From: Macrococcoides psychrotolerans
GTDB taxonomy: Bacteria; Bacillota; Bacilli; Staphylococcales; Staphylococcaceae
Length of the DNA: 64,000 bases
Direction of reading: 5' to 3'
NCBI RefSeq assembly: GCF_038095555.1
Contig: NZ_CP124591.1
Coordinates: forward strand, 1,054,001 to 1,118,000
Part shown: piece by piece, positions 52,092 to 60,854 of the stretch
Layout: every line of letters starts with the position of its first letter
Position numbering within the stretch: the stretch's first letter is position 1
Position numbers and translations under genes: made by a program
The notes under the pieces: model-generated
Seen by the model: the letters and a program-made list of their open reading frames with translations, nothing else
Told to the model about the DNA's origin: nothing
Database searches by the model: none

Positions 52092-52929
52092 TGTAGCCAA
52101 ATACCGATAATCCTATTGCACCTGGTCCGGTATGCGTTGACACAATCGGTGTCGTAGTATGAATCGATATATTTTCATCAGTAAAAGGTTCCACTGCAGA
52201 TTTCACTTTCGTAAGTAAATCATTAGCCTGTGCTTCTGATATACCAATTCTCAAATATTTATATTGTTCGCTCATTTCTTTTACTTCTTTAGTCAGAAGC
52301 TTAACGACTGAATTGATTGTACGTACATTCTGAAGAACATGAATCTCGCCATCTACCACTTCTGCAACAGGCTTGAGATTCATCAGTCCACCAATAAAGC
52401 CTTTTCCTCGCGAAATTCTTCCGCCTTTTTTTAAATAATCAAGCTGAGAAATCACTAGAAAGAGCTTTGATTGAGTTTTCATATTTTCAATAGCCGCTAC
52501 TATTTCATCTATCGATTTATGCTTGATGATTAATTCTGCTACATTTTGTATTATAAATCCGTATGATTGTGCGATAAATCCAGAATCGATAACTGTGACC
52601 TTTCCATCTACCATACCGGCGGCTGTCTGCGCACTGCCAATAGTCCCGCTCAGACGATGCGTCATATGCAGACTTAATATTTCGTAACCTTCCTCGATAT
52701 ATTTTTGGTATATTTCGACAAACTTACCTGTGGCCGGCTGACTCGTTTTAGGAATTTCCTTAAGTGCTATTAGTTTTTCTAAATATTCATCTGATGTGAT
52801 TTCTTCCTGATCCAGATATGTTTTACCCTCCATTACAATATTTAATGGTACTTGTACGATACCATGATCTTTTAAATATTGCGCTGGCAAATCGTGTGTA
52901 GAATCTACGATTAATTTAATTTTACTCAT
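52084..52929 (-). CDS. DegV family fatty-acid-binding protein
   Basis: This 281-residue two-domain protein has IVDSTHDLPAQYLKDHGI at the start and TSQPATGKFVEIYQ (ligand Ser/Thr loop). LHMTHRLSGTIGSAQTAAG and YLKKGGRISRGKGFIGGLMNLKPV are family hallmarks. FakB-type DegV proteins present fatty acids to the FakA kinase; which fatty acid cannot be told. It lies directly downstream of plsC, fitting a lipid role. Confidence 0.9.
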   Translation of the reverse strand: MSKIKLIVDSTHDLPAQYLKDHGIVQVPLNIVMEGKTYLDQEEITSDEYLEKLIALKEIPKTSQPATGKFVEIYQKYIEEGYEILSLHMTHRLSGTIGSAQTAAGMVDGKVTVIDSGFIAQSYGFIIQNVAELIIKHKSIDEIVAAIENMKTQSKLFLVISQLDYLKKGGRISRGKGFIGGLMNLKPVAEVVDGEIHVLQNVRTINSVVKLLTKEVKEMSEQYKYLRIGISEAQANDLLTKVKSAVEPFTDENISIHTTTPIVSTHTGPGAIGLSVFGYND

Positions 52930-52933
52930 GTCG

Positions 52934-53662
52934 TCATCCCTCTTTATTTATTTCTGTTGCAATTATATTCTTGATATAATCAGCTGCTTCCTGTAACGTC
53001 AGATCATTAAATATATCTGGCGAAATTTCGGGCAGAATAGTCACTTTCACAGTTCCCGGAACCATTTTCTTACTATCATGTTTTTCCATAATATTTGAAG
53101 TACCTTTTATAGCCACTGGTATAATCGGCACTTGTGCTGATTTTGCAAGCTTCAGTGACCCTGCTTTAAAATCTCCTATACCATGTCCTTTACTTCTCGT
53201 TCCTTCAGGAAATATAAGTACACTATGCCCTGCTTTTAATGATGCGATTCCATCTTTTATCATCTGTAATGAAGAACGGCGATTTGTTCTATCAAGGTAT
53301 ATACAGTTCATCATTGTCATCCACTTATCGAGAAACGGTATTTTCTTGACTTCGACTTTGGATACAAATCCAAATGGTTTATCAATCGCGTGAATCAGTA
53401 CAGGAATATCAAAATTACCTTCATGATTACTGACAAATAGGACACTATTTGTAGGAAGTGCATTTTCTTGCTTAACTTGAACTGTGACACCCGCAGTCTT
53501 CAGTACAGCATGTGCCCACTTCTTAGGTTCGATAAAAGCAAGCCTATCTCTTTTATACACATCATCCTGTTCAAGTATTTTTTTTTCAATTCGTTTAAAT
53601 TGCGGTGTAATAAATGCAGCATAACCGATAATTACACTGACTGTCTTCATCATTCTAATCAT
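52934..53662 (-). CDS. plsC: 1-acyl-sn-glycerol-3-phosphate acyltransferase
   Basis: This 242-residue enzyme shows FVSNHEGNFDIPVLIHA (NHx4D catalytic motif), VKKIPFLDKWMTMMNCIYLDR, LIFPEGTRSKGHGIGDFKAGSLKLA (phosphate-binding EGTR) and IIPVAIKG. It acylates lysophosphatidate in phospholipid synthesis. It overlaps dfrA by 8 nt. A start a few codons inside is possible (M at residues 4-5). Confidence 0.9.
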   Translation of the reverse strand: MIRMMKTVSVIIGYAAFITPQFKRIEKKILEQDDVYKRDRLAFIEPKKWAHAVLKTAGVTVQVKQENALPTNSVLFVSNHEGNFDIPVLIHAIDKPFGFVSKVEVKKIPFLDKWMTMMNCIYLDRTNRRSSLQMIKDGIASLKAGHSVLIFPEGTRSKGHGIGDFKAGSLKLAKSAQVPIIPVAIKGTSNIMEKHDSKKMVPGTVKVTILPEISPDIFNDLTLQEAADYIKNIIATEINKEG

Positions 53663-54137
53663 TTGTATACCTCACAAGATGCATAAAGTGATGAGGTATC
53701 ACATTCTTCTCATCAAGTACACCTTCTTCTATGGATTTAACTTTAAAATCTTTGAATGTATATTCAGGGAAAAATGCATCTCCAGGATATTTCTCTTCAA
53801 TAACCGTGACATACATATCATCCACCTTATCAATCATCTGTTCGTATAAGTTTTGTCCACCGAATATAAATACATGACCTTCAAGCAGATCAATTTCCTC
53901 TAGACTATAAATCACATCTGCATCGTTCGGTTTAAAATCTTTATCTCGTGTGAGTACTACATTTCGGCGATTAGGTAATGCTTTACCTAATGATTCATAT
54001 GTTCTGCGCCCCATTACTATCGTGTTATGCGTTGTTAATGTCTTCACTCGTCTGAGATCATTCGGAAGGTGCCATGGCATCTTATTCTCAAATCCAATTA
54101 CTCTATTTCTATCATGACAAACAATTATAGATAACAT
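53655..54137 (-). CDS. dfrA: Dihydrofolate reductase
   Basis: This 160-residue enzyme reduces dihydrofolate. MLSIIVCHDRNRVIGFENKMPWHLPNDL holds the catalytic loop and Asp, IVMGRRTYESLG the NADPH phosphate site, and HVFIFGGQNLYEQMID the segment containing the position (Phe here) whose Tyr change causes trimethoprim resistance in S. aureus. So the chromosomal enzyme looks wild-type at that site. It is translated with thyA, as in staphylococci. Confidence 0.94.
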   Translation of the reverse strand: MLSIIVCHDRNRVIGFENKMPWHLPNDLRRVKTLTTHNTIVMGRRTYESLGKALPNRRNVVLTRDKDFKPNDADVIYSLEEIDLLEGHVFIFGGQNLYEQMIDKVDDMYVTVIEEKYPGDAFFPEYTFKDFKVKSIEEGVLDEKNVIPHHFMHLVRYTND

Positions 54138-54146
54138 ATCTGCTCC

Positions 54147-55097
54147 TTAGACTGCAATCGGCGCTTTAATCGCCGGATGCGCTGTGTAATCGATTATTTC
54201 TAGATCTTCATACTCAATATTAAATATATCCTTATCGCTATTAATTTGAAGCTTAGGTGCTTCATAAGATGACCGCATCAACTGTGTTTCAACCGCTTCG
54301 ATGTGATTCGAATAAATATGTGCATCTCCCATAGAATGGATAAATTCACCCACTTCTAGCCCACATTCTCTCGCAACTAAATGTGTTAGTAGGCTATAGC
54401 TTGCAATATTAAAAGGCACGCCAAGAAATACATCTGCACTGCGTTGATACAGCTGACATGAAAGCTTATTATTATTTACATAAAACTGAAACATTGTGTG
54501 ACAAGGTGGCAGTGCCATCGAATCAATTTCTCCTGGATTCCAGGCTGATACAATATGACGTCTACTATGTGGATTCAACTTAATCTGTTCAATCACTTCC
54601 TTTAGCTGATCAGTCACACGATCCTTCGTTTCAAATTGACGCCATTGTTTACCATACACATTCCCTAGATCGCCATAGCGTTGCATAAAATCATCATCCG
54701 TCAGAATCTTTTCTTTAAAAATATTCAGCTGCTCTCGATACTGTTCATTAAATTCAGCGTCACGCAATGCACGATGACCAAAATCAGTCATATCCGGACC
54801 CATGTATTCATCACTTTCAATCCATTTTAAGAAAGCCCACTCATTCCATATATTGTTATTATATTCAAGCAAGTATCTGATATTCGTATCCCCACGGATA
54901 AACCAGATCAGTTCAGTTGCTACAAGTTTGAAAGATACTTTCTTTGTTGTCAGCAATGGAAATCCTTTAGAAAGATCGAATCGCATCTGATGTCCAAAAA
55001 CTGACAATGTCCCAGTATTCGTTCTATCATCCTTATCCTTACCGGTCTCTAAAATAAGTTTTAATAAATTATGATATTCAAGGTCAAAAGAATTCAT
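54147..55097 (-). CDS. thyA: Thymidylate synthase
   Basis: This 316-residue enzyme methylates dUMP. DDRTNTGTLSVFGHQMRFDL, YGKQWRQFE, LPPCHTMFQFYV (catalytic Cys), LYQRSADVFLGVPFNIASYSLL and HIYSNHIEA all match ThyA. GAGGTGG precedes the ATG. It lies upstream of dfrA by 9 nt, which recycles the dihydrofolate it produces. Confidence 0.96.
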   Translation of the reverse strand: MNSFDLEYHNLLKLILETGKDKDDRTNTGTLSVFGHQMRFDLSKGFPLLTTKKVSFKLVATELIWFIRGDTNIRYLLEYNNNIWNEWAFLKWIESDEYMGPDMTDFGHRALRDAEFNEQYREQLNIFKEKILTDDDFMQRYGDLGNVYGKQWRQFETKDRVTDQLKEVIEQIKLNPHSRRHIVSAWNPGEIDSMALPPCHTMFQFYVNNNKLSCQLYQRSADVFLGVPFNIASYSLLTHLVARECGLEVGEFIHSMGDAHIYSNHIEAVETQLMRSSYEAPKLQINSDKDIFNIEYEDLEIIDYTAHPAIKAPIAV

Positions 55098-55217
55098 ATC
55101 GCCACCTCTTTCTATTTTTACTTATATACATTATAATACAGATATATAGGCGACATTTAAAGAATTACATATTGTAATATTAAACGCGCATATTTGTATA
55201 ACAGAGGAGTGAATTGC

Positions 55218-55295
55218 ATGGATGCTTCAATCATGGTAGTTTCAGGATTATTTCTTTTATTATGCTATATGATCAGTATGTGTATTACTGAATAG
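55218..55295 (+). CDS. Putative 25-residue hydrophobic peptide
   Basis: ATG 55218 is preceded by GAGGAGTG (7 nt). The peptide MDASIMVVSGLFLLLCYMIS plus MCITE is a single membrane-spanning helix. A terminator follows within 25 nt, so the unit would be a very short transcript. Possible precedents are type I toxin peptides or small membrane regulators, but I see no antisense RNA promoter with confidence. No homologue is recognised. It occupies most of an otherwise gene-free 247-bp gap. Confidence 0.4.
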   Translation: MDASIMVVSGLFLLLCYMISMCITE

Positions 55296-55315
55296 TTATT
55301 ATTCAGTGCATAAAA

Positions 55316-55354
55316 AATAAGGATCCAGGACAATTCCTGAATCCTTATTTTTTT
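55316..55354. terminator. Bidirectional terminator
   Basis: AATAAGGATCCAGGA / TCCTGAATCCTTATT with one wobble position, then TTTTTTT; A-run on the other side. It serves both the small-peptide unit and the minus-strand methyltransferase-like gene. Confidence 0.85.
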
Positions 55355-56139
55355 AATATGCCATAATGTGTAATCGTATTTCTTCTGATATTCATTTCAA
55401 ATGGGTACTGCGAAATTAATGGTGAATTATATTCTGCACGTAAGACTAATTTGGCGTCCCTTTGAACAACATTATCCAGTAACGATCTTGCATCCTGCTT
55501 ATCCCCAGTCAAAAAATTGACTAACGCACTAATATTAGAAGTATCAACAGTATTCTGATAAAGACAGTCCACATATATCACATCAAATAGTGTATCATCC
55601 TGTTCAATGGAGCCAAAGACAAAATTAATCGAATTAAAAGCTTCTCTCAGTTCTGGGTTGATAACATTACAATAGTAATTCATGCTCCATTTTATCGCAA
55701 AATGTATATAAAAATTTTGTTCATAGGCATAAAAGTTTGCGCGCTGTAATGTTCTGGCCATCAGCATCAGGTCGTTACCTAACCCCATCGTACAGTCTGC
55801 GATAAGAAGAGAGGCATCAGCATTATCAGTAACCGCAGCAACAAGTGGTGGAAGTATGCCTGTTTTTACGTACTGTTTATATTTAATATTCATCGTACTT
55901 TCCTGGTAACTGATTTTGTTATCAATTTGAGTATAAAGATAGATACCGTTTTTCTGGATGATTAGAAGTGGTATATCACTTTCAATGAAGAAAGACTTTA
56001 CTGTCTTTTTCCCTCTAATGATAACCTTCGTATCAGAATAATAATTTTCCAGATCCTTTACAATCATACTGACGTAATCAAGAACACATTCATCCGGATT
56101 AACACACGTTGTTATCCTCAGCTTATACGCAGTGTTCAT
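55345..56139 (-). CDS. Class I SAM-dependent methyltransferase-like protein (RsmJ-like)
   Basis: The ATG at 56139 begins a 264-residue product (MNTAYKLRITTCVNPDE); the frame upstream lies within the bacilliredoxin gene. ADASLLIADCTMGLGNDLMLMARTL is the SAM-binding motif I. The segment DVIYVDCLYQNT sits where RsmJ-like enzymes have the catalytic DPMFP loop, but has Cys-Leu-Tyr in place of it, so the target is uncertain. It overlaps the preceding gene by 17 nt, indicating coupling. Confidence 0.7.
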   Translation of the reverse strand: MNTAYKLRITTCVNPDECVLDYVSMIVKDLENYYSDTKVIIRGKKTVKSFFIESDIPLLIIQKNGIYLYTQIDNKISYQESTMNIKYKQYVKTGILPPLVAAVTDNADASLLIADCTMGLGNDLMLMARTLQRANFYAYEQNFYIHFAIKWSMNYYCNVINPELREAFNSINFVFGSIEQDDTLFDVIYVDCLYQNTVDTSNISALVNFLTGDKQDARSLLDNVVQRDAKLVLRAEYNSPLISQYPFEMNIRRNTITHYGILKK

Positions 56140-56557
56140 CAAACTGCTCTTTAATATCCATACATAATTCTTCAACCGGTCGTCCTTCAATATGTTCTCT
56201 CGGTATAAAGCCTACGAGCGTACTTCCTTTGAATAATGCCATAGATGGACTTGAAGGCGCTTGCCCGATATAACCTCTCATTGTTTCAGTCGCCAATTTA
56301 TCCTGTCCAGCAAAGACCGTAACAATATGGTCTGGTTTAACTGGATTTTGTGTCGCAACCGTAACAGCAGCAGGTCTTGCAAGGCCTGCTGCACAGCCAC
56401 ATACAGAATTAATGACAACAAACGTAGTAGCATCCCCTGCTTCACTAAAATGTTTATCGACCGCTTCACTACTTTCTAATGATTTAAAACCATTGTTTGT
56501 TAACTCACTTCTCATACCCTCTGATAATTGTTTCATATATTGTTCGTATGCATTCAT
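56123..56557 (-). CDS. Bacilliredoxin BrxA/BrxB family
   Basis: This 144-residue protein contains VVINSVCGCAAGLARPA, the CGC active-site motif of bacilliredoxins, and PSSPSMALFKGSTLVGFIPRE. Bacilliredoxins remove bacillithiol from mixed disulfides. Bacillithiol is made in Staphylococcaceae, so the role fits. It overlaps the cvfC stop by 4 nt. Confidence 0.92.
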   Translation of the reverse strand: MNAYEQYMKQLSEGMRSELTNNGFKSLESSEAVDKHFSEAGDATTFVVINSVCGCAAGLARPAAVTVATQNPVKPDHIVTVFAGQDKLATETMRGYIGQAPSSPSMALFKGSTLVGFIPREHIEGRPVEELCMDIKEQFDEHCV

Positions 56558-57678
56558 AATGATTCTCCTTTATTTCTGTTAGCTATTTGTTTCCATACTG
56601 ATCCGGCTGCGCTTTCACCATTCTTGATACGTTCGTAAGCCATCTGCACTTGTAACTTTACATCAAATGCTTCGTCTTCTAAATGAGCTTCTAAATATGG
56701 AAGACTAGTTTCGTCACCTTCATCATAGATAAACATAGCGGCACGCCATCTGACGATTGGTGCTTTATCATTTAATGCCTGGTGCATCGTATCAAGACTT
56801 GCTTTATATCCTAGATCACTAATTGTGTCTCCTGCAGTTCTTCGTACCGCAATATTTCTATCCTTCATTGCCTCATCCAGCAATGGAAGGACATCACGTG
56901 ATTCTATCATGCCAAGGAACATTACAGCAAGTCTTCTTAGCTGAGGTTTATCATCACTTAATACCACTTTCAGGAACGGAATATCGCTGATATCAGGTGT
57001 CGGGTAATGATCCAGCATACGATAGCGTTCCTTCCAGTCATCTGTACTTAAATAAGTCTCTATTGAAACACGTTCCAGCTGTTTAGAATGATCTTCGTAT
57101 CTATTTGCTTTACCCGCTTCAACAAGTTCCTGTAATCTTTCAGCAGGATATAGTGCATCAATCTCTTCTTTTACAGTATTAACAATCTCTTCATCTGTAC
57201 CATACCTTATTCCATAATCGACCCAGCGTCTTAATAATATAACATTATCATCATCATTCTGACTGTCGAGCATTGCGTCAATAAAGCGTAAATCAAGTTG
57301 TTTACGTACTTCACTATCCAGATAAGTTATCTTAATCTGATATGGGATATTTTTGAATTCCAGTACTTCTACCTGCTTTTCACCCGAATCACTAACTGGC
57401 TGATGATTAACATCCGCTATCGATCCACTTGCAAATACCTGTTTTATTTCTGGTAGCAGTATATCCCAGTCGCTGCTCGGATTTTTATCCACTGAAATAA
57501 AATCTAATGCATGAAATACTGCTTTTACATTTTTAATATTCAGTAATTCATTGATAAATGCAGGATTAGATGCTTCAATACTTTGGTAAGTTGTACTCTT
57601 CATATCTTCTTTGTTAAAATCGAGCGTAATTTTTAATGTGTTTGGACTTGGTGTAGGTTCTATCTTTTTTATTTCCAT
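56554..57678 (-). CDS. cvfC: Conserved virulence factor C family protein (Nfu-N plus HEAT repeats)
   Basis: This 374-residue protein has an N-terminal scaffold (Nfu-type) domain (KKIEPTPSPNTLKITLDF; VKAVFHALDFISVDKNP). The C-terminal half contains HEAT-like repeats (LRRLAVMFLGMIESRDVLPLLDEAMKD, IAVRRTAGDTISDLG, PIVRWRAAMFIYDEGD). CvfC affects hemolysin and virulence expression in S. aureus; mechanism unknown. The Nfu-like part hints at iron-sulfur or redox function, as does the neighbouring bacilliredoxin. Confidence 0.88.
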   Translation of the reverse strand: MEIKKIEPTPSPNTLKITLDFNKEDMKSTTYQSIEASNPAFINELLNIKNVKAVFHALDFISVDKNPSSDWDILLPEIKQVFASGSIADVNHQPVSDSGEKQVEVLEFKNIPYQIKITYLDSEVRKQLDLRFIDAMLDSQNDDDNVILLRRWVDYGIRYGTDEEIVNTVKEEIDALYPAERLQELVEAGKANRYEDHSKQLERVSIETYLSTDDWKERYRMLDHYPTPDISDIPFLKVVLSDDKPQLRRLAVMFLGMIESRDVLPLLDEAMKDRNIAVRRTAGDTISDLGYKASLDTMHQALNDKAPIVRWRAAMFIYDEGDETSLPYLEAHLEDEAFDVKLQVQMAYERIKNGESAAGSVWKQIANRNKGESL

Positions 57679-57687
57679 TTTATCCTC

Positions 57688-57879
57688 CTATTGCAATACG
57701 TTTCCTAGTCTTTTGATTTCTATTCCAACCGTACATTTCTTTATACAGTAATTATGTGCGAACGTCTTATTATGTTCTTTACGATGATATTCTTTTAAGA
57801 GACAATGACTACAATAATGGTCATTGAGCTTATCAATAGTACGTAACGTAATTTGCTGATCACTATTCAATAAATCCAC
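57688..57879 (-). CDS. Small zinc-finger protein
   Basis: This 63-residue protein contains HYCSHCLLKEYHRKEH and YCIKKCTVGIEIKRLG, a Cys/His arrangement like the zinc-finger domain of B. subtilis YpeQ-type proteins. It lies 9 nt upstream of cvfC with GGAGG and is probably cotranscribed. Function is unknown. Confidence 0.7.
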   Translation of the reverse strand: MDLLNSDQQITLRTIDKLNDHYCSHCLLKEYHRKEHNKTFAHNYCIKKCTVGIEIKRLGNVLQ

Positions 57880-57996
57880 CTCATACGATATTATAACAAA
57901 TTTATATATTTAAGCATGATGCTTTGCTTAACACATGTTGCATTAATACATTTATACCACTATAATACTTAAGTTAACTTTAAAAGGAGGTTTATT

Positions 57997-58677
57997 ATGA
58001 CAAATGAACTATGGGCTATCGCTGCATTTATCATGACATTTGTGATGCTCGTTATTATGTATAGGTTCTTTGGCAAAGAAGGACTTTTTGTATGGGTTGC
58101 AGTGGGCACAGTCATCGCAAATATTCAAGTCACTAAATCAGTTGAACTTTTCGGAATCACTGCAACGCTAGGAAATGTATTATTTGCATCAATTTACCTG
58201 GCAACAGACATTTTGAATGATCGTTACGGCAGACAAGTTGCTAAGAAAGCTGTATGGTTAGGTTTTTCATCCGCAATAATAATGACCGTTTTAATGACGA
58301 TATCTTTACAATTCCATCCAGCTGCAAACGATATTGCACAGCAAAGTCTTAAGACATTATTCGGGGTTGTACCAAGAATCGTACTCGGTTCAATTGTTGC
58401 TTATATTATCGGGCAGTACGTGGATGTCTATCTTTTCAATTTGATTAAAAAACGTTTTTCTTCTGATCGTACATTCATTGTAAGAGCTTATGGCAGTACA
58501 GTATTCAGCTCAATTATCGACACCGCACTATTCACATTGATTGCCTTTACAGGCCTCATGCCAGGAAATGTTCTTTTTGAAATCTTTATGACCACATATC
58601 TATTTAAACTTTTGTCTACTATTTTCAATGTCCCGTTCGGATACTGGGCGAAATCGTTCCATAAAGAGGAAGCATGA
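57997..58677 (+). CDS. Queuosine precursor transporter (YhhQ/VUT family)
   Basis: This 226-residue protein has six hydrophobic segments. ASIYLATDILNDRYGRQVAKKAVWLGF and YGSTVFSSIIDTALFTLIAFTG are signatures of the DUF165/VUT vitamin-uptake family, whose members import queuosine precursors. AAAAGGAGG precedes the ATG. No preQ1 riboswitch was recognised upstream. It overlaps rnhA by 4 nt. Confidence 0.88.
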   Translation: MTNELWAIAAFIMTFVMLVIMYRFFGKEGLFVWVAVGTVIANIQVTKSVELFGITATLGNVLFASIYLATDILNDRYGRQVAKKAVWLGFSSAIIMTVLMTISLQFHPAANDIAQQSLKTLFGVVPRIVLGSIVAYIIGQYVDVYLFNLIKKRFSSDRTFIVRAYGSTVFSSIIDTALFTLIAFTGLMPGNVLFEIFMTTYLFKLLSTIFNVPFGYWAKSFHKEEA

Positions 58678-59066
58678 TGACCCAAGTTTATATAGACGCA
58701 GCAACGAGACAAGATCCTTTACAAAGTGCTTGTGGTATTATTTTCAGACATAATTCTGACATTGTAGAGTACGGTGAGTATCTAGGAGATATTGATAATC
58801 ATCATGCGGAATGGCAGAGCCTGATTATCGCTCTCAAATTGAGTCTACAAAATAACTACACGTCATTACTTATAAAAACAGACTCCAAAATTGTCGCTGA
58901 TTCTGTACAGAAAAAGTTTGTGAGAAAAGAAGCCTATAAAAATTATCTCAAGGAATATCTAGTGCTTGAATCTCAGTTTGAACTTATCATTTTAGACTGG
59001 ATACCTAGAGCAGAGAATAAGCATGCAGATACAATCGCAAGAAGAACATTAAACAGATATAGCTGA
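58674..59066 (+). CDS. RNase HI-like protein
   Basis: This 130-residue ribonuclease-H-fold protein has VYIDAATRQDPLQSACGIIF (first catalytic Asp), HHAEWQSLIIALKLSL (Glu), LLIKTDSKIVADSV (Asp) and ENKHADTIARRTL (last Asp). It is of the reverse-transcriptase-like RNase H type found in Bacillales. The start overlaps the transporter stop (ATGATGA). The stop lies at the centre of a 21-bp palindrome shared with the convergent HAD gene. Confidence 0.88.
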   Translation: MMTQVYIDAATRQDPLQSACGIIFRHNSDIVEYGEYLGDIDNHHAEWQSLIIALKLSLQNNYTSLLIKTDSKIVADSVQKKFVRKEAYKNYLKEYLVLESQFELIILDWIPRAENKHADTIARRTLNRYS

Positions 59067-59088
59067 GCTATATCTGTTTAATGTTCTG
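59044..59088. terminator. 21-bp perfect inverted repeat spanning both convergent gene ends
   Basis: Left arm 59044-59064, loop TGA, right arm 59068-59088. It contains the last codons of the RNase H gene and, on the other strand, of the HAD gene, whose stop codons are separated by one base. It probably acts as a bidirectional terminator although neither side has a strong U-run. Confidence 0.7.
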
Positions 59089-59838
59089 TTCTAATATATA
59101 AAGTACACCACTCTGATTATTAGAAGGCGCGATAGCACTCGCGTAAGATTTCACCTTACGAGGTGCATTTATCATTGCATAACTGTGACTTGACAGTTTG
59201 AACATTTCTATATCATTTTCTCCATCACCAAAGACAACAAGGTCATCCCTACTTACACTTAATTGTTCCATCACTATTTTAAGCATATGCGCTTTATCTG
59301 CATAGGCTGTAATATCTATACAGTGCGCTCCGCTATAGACACAATCTAAACTTGCAGGAAGCAACTCAATTATATGTGAAAGTTCATCAGCGGCAGCCGT
59401 GACTGTAATTTTCAATACAGATTCATCAATATCATCATTAACAGTAAACACCTTGATATCTGGATAATAGGGCTGTATCATCCTTCGGTAACTTTCTGAA
59501 GCTGTCTGGTGAATAAAGGCATTGTTTATCGTTGATACTACAAACTCATAATTTGTATCGATAAGACGTGTTATCGCTGTACAAACATCACGTTGCGCAA
59601 TCAACTTATATCTCTTTATATCATCTAACTCAAGCGATGCGCCATTGGCACCAATATAAATAATGTCATTGTACTCAGCAAAAAAATATTTTAAATACGA
59701 AGAGTGATTACTGCTGGCTACAACGAAACGAATATTATTGTGCAGCATTTTATCATAAATATGTTTAAACCTTACCTCGTCATATTCATTATTATCATTT
59801 AAAAAAGTACCATCCATATCTACCGCAACTAACTTCAT
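59068..59838 (-). CDS. Cof-type HAD phosphatase
   Basis: This 256-residue protein has KLVAVDMDGTFLNDNN (motif I nucleophile Asp), FVVASSNHSSYL (motif II; Asn replaces the usual Arg), DKAHMLKIVMEQ (motif III Lys) and VVFGDGENDIEMFKLS (motif IV). The IIB cap occupies the middle. It probably dephosphorylates sugar phosphates or FMN-like compounds. It overlaps the upstream Fic-like gene by 4 nt. Confidence 0.9.
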   Translation of the reverse strand: MKLVAVDMDGTFLNDNNEYDEVRFKHIYDKMLHNNIRFVVASSNHSSYLKYFFAEYNDIIYIGANGASLELDDIKRYKLIAQRDVCTAITRLIDTNYEFVVSTINNAFIHQTASESYRRMIQPYYPDIKVFTVNDDIDESVLKITVTAAADELSHIIELLPASLDCVYSGAHCIDITAYADKAHMLKIVMEQLSVSRDDLVVFGDGENDIEMFKLSSHSYAMINAPRKVKSYASAIAPSNNQSGVLYILEQNIKQI

Positions 59839-60791
59839 TTAGATTTTCCTTTCACGTGAAACATCGTATTCAAAGTATATTTTGTTGATTTTCCTATACC
59901 AACCTTCTTTATCTCATCATCTTTTTGAAGGCTCACTAAGGCGCGCTCTATTGTTTTTCTGCTGATATCAGCCAGCTTAAGTTCAATATCCGTTCTAGAT
60001 AAAGGTGTAAATGACTGATTAATTACTTCCAGCACTCTATAATAAGGATCGTATTTGTTCATATTAATCAGTTCGAACTGATTAAAAAACTGCTCATAAC
60101 ATTGATGGATAATCTCGAGATAAAAACAGTAAAAGTCAACAAACGGACTATCTGGCTGCATCACTTCAAGATACTCATCTGCTCTTTCGGCTATGTATTG
60201 CTCTATATTATGGTACTTCACAACAATAAATCCGCTTTTAAGCAGCAGCAATGTTAAGAGTAGATGGGTTAATTTACGATTATCTTCCTCAAATATATGT
60301 TCTTTATTAAAAGAGTATATAAAGGTGAGAACTCGTTCAAGCGCATTATAATGATCACTTATCTGTTCATAATATGCTTGAGTTGAAGTGTGCAACATAG
60401 ATGTATTTTGCTGTTTTATCTTTTCAATCATTGCATTATTACCCAATGACATTTCAAGATAAATACGTTCAATTTCTATAGGTAATAAATCAATAAACTC
60501 ATAATCATTAAATATGTATACTAACGCATCTCGATAACCCATTAAAATCATATCATCATTATTTTTAATACTACTTTTATAGTCCACCATCTGAATCAGT
60601 TTGGTATTTGCAAAATAGAAGCTATCTAATTGCATTGTATATTTAAGAGCATTAATCATTGTAATTCTTTGTAATTTTTGCAAAGCAGTGTGATGTCTCT
60701 CGCCGATAAGACGCTGCATGCCTTTATACTCATATATCTGTGTTGCAAGATCCAATATTTTCAGTTGTTTAGTATCGAATATATAACTCAT
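59835..60791 (-). CDS. Degenerate Fic-fold protein with C-terminal winged helix
   Basis: This 318-residue protein follows the Fic family layout: an N-terminal helical region, then HIFEEDNRKLTHLLLTLLLLKSGFIVVKY at about residues 165-193, which aligns with HPFxDGNGRxxRLL. HNIEQYIAERADEYLEVMQ (family: SIEKYIxxxKxxYYxAL) follows. In the active-site loop His and Asn remain, but the glycines and Arg are lost, so AMP transfer is doubtful. Residues about 250-310 form a winged helix (LSRTDIELKLADISRKTIERALVSLQKDDEIKKVG). It may act as a regulator. A palindrome lies directly upstream. Confidence 0.65.
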   Translation of the reverse strand: MSYIFDTKQLKILDLATQIYEYKGMQRLIGERHHTALQKLQRITMINALKYTMQLDSFYFANTKLIQMVDYKSSIKNNDDMILMGYRDALVYIFNDYEFIDLLPIEIERIYLEMSLGNNAMIEKIKQQNTSMLHTSTQAYYEQISDHYNALERVLTFIYSFNKEHIFEEDNRKLTHLLLTLLLLKSGFIVVKYHNIEQYIAERADEYLEVMQPDSPFVDFYCFYLEIIHQCYEQFFNQFELINMNKYDPYYRVLEVINQSFTPLSRTDIELKLADISRKTIERALVSLQKDDEIKKVGIGKSTKYTLNTMFHVKGKSK

Positions 60792-60801
60792 AATCCCACC
60801 C

Positions 60802-60837
60802 TTTCCTCAGTCAATTAATTATAATTGACTGAGGAAA
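60802..60837. promoter_or_regulatory. 15-bp inverted repeat upstream of the Fic-like gene
   Basis: TTTCCTCAGTCAATT and AATTGACTGAGGAAA around AATTAT, lying between the exonuclease stop and the Fic-like ribosome binding site. On the minus strand no U-run follows, so an operator is at least as likely as a terminator. Confidence 0.6.
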
Positions 60838-60854
60838 TGATATCAATCTAAAAA

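Noticed and set aside
57900..57996. preQ1 riboswitch upstream of the queuosine precursor transporter
   Set aside because: The conserved preQ1-I pseudoknot pattern is not visible; only a short AAGCATGATGCTT repeat is present.
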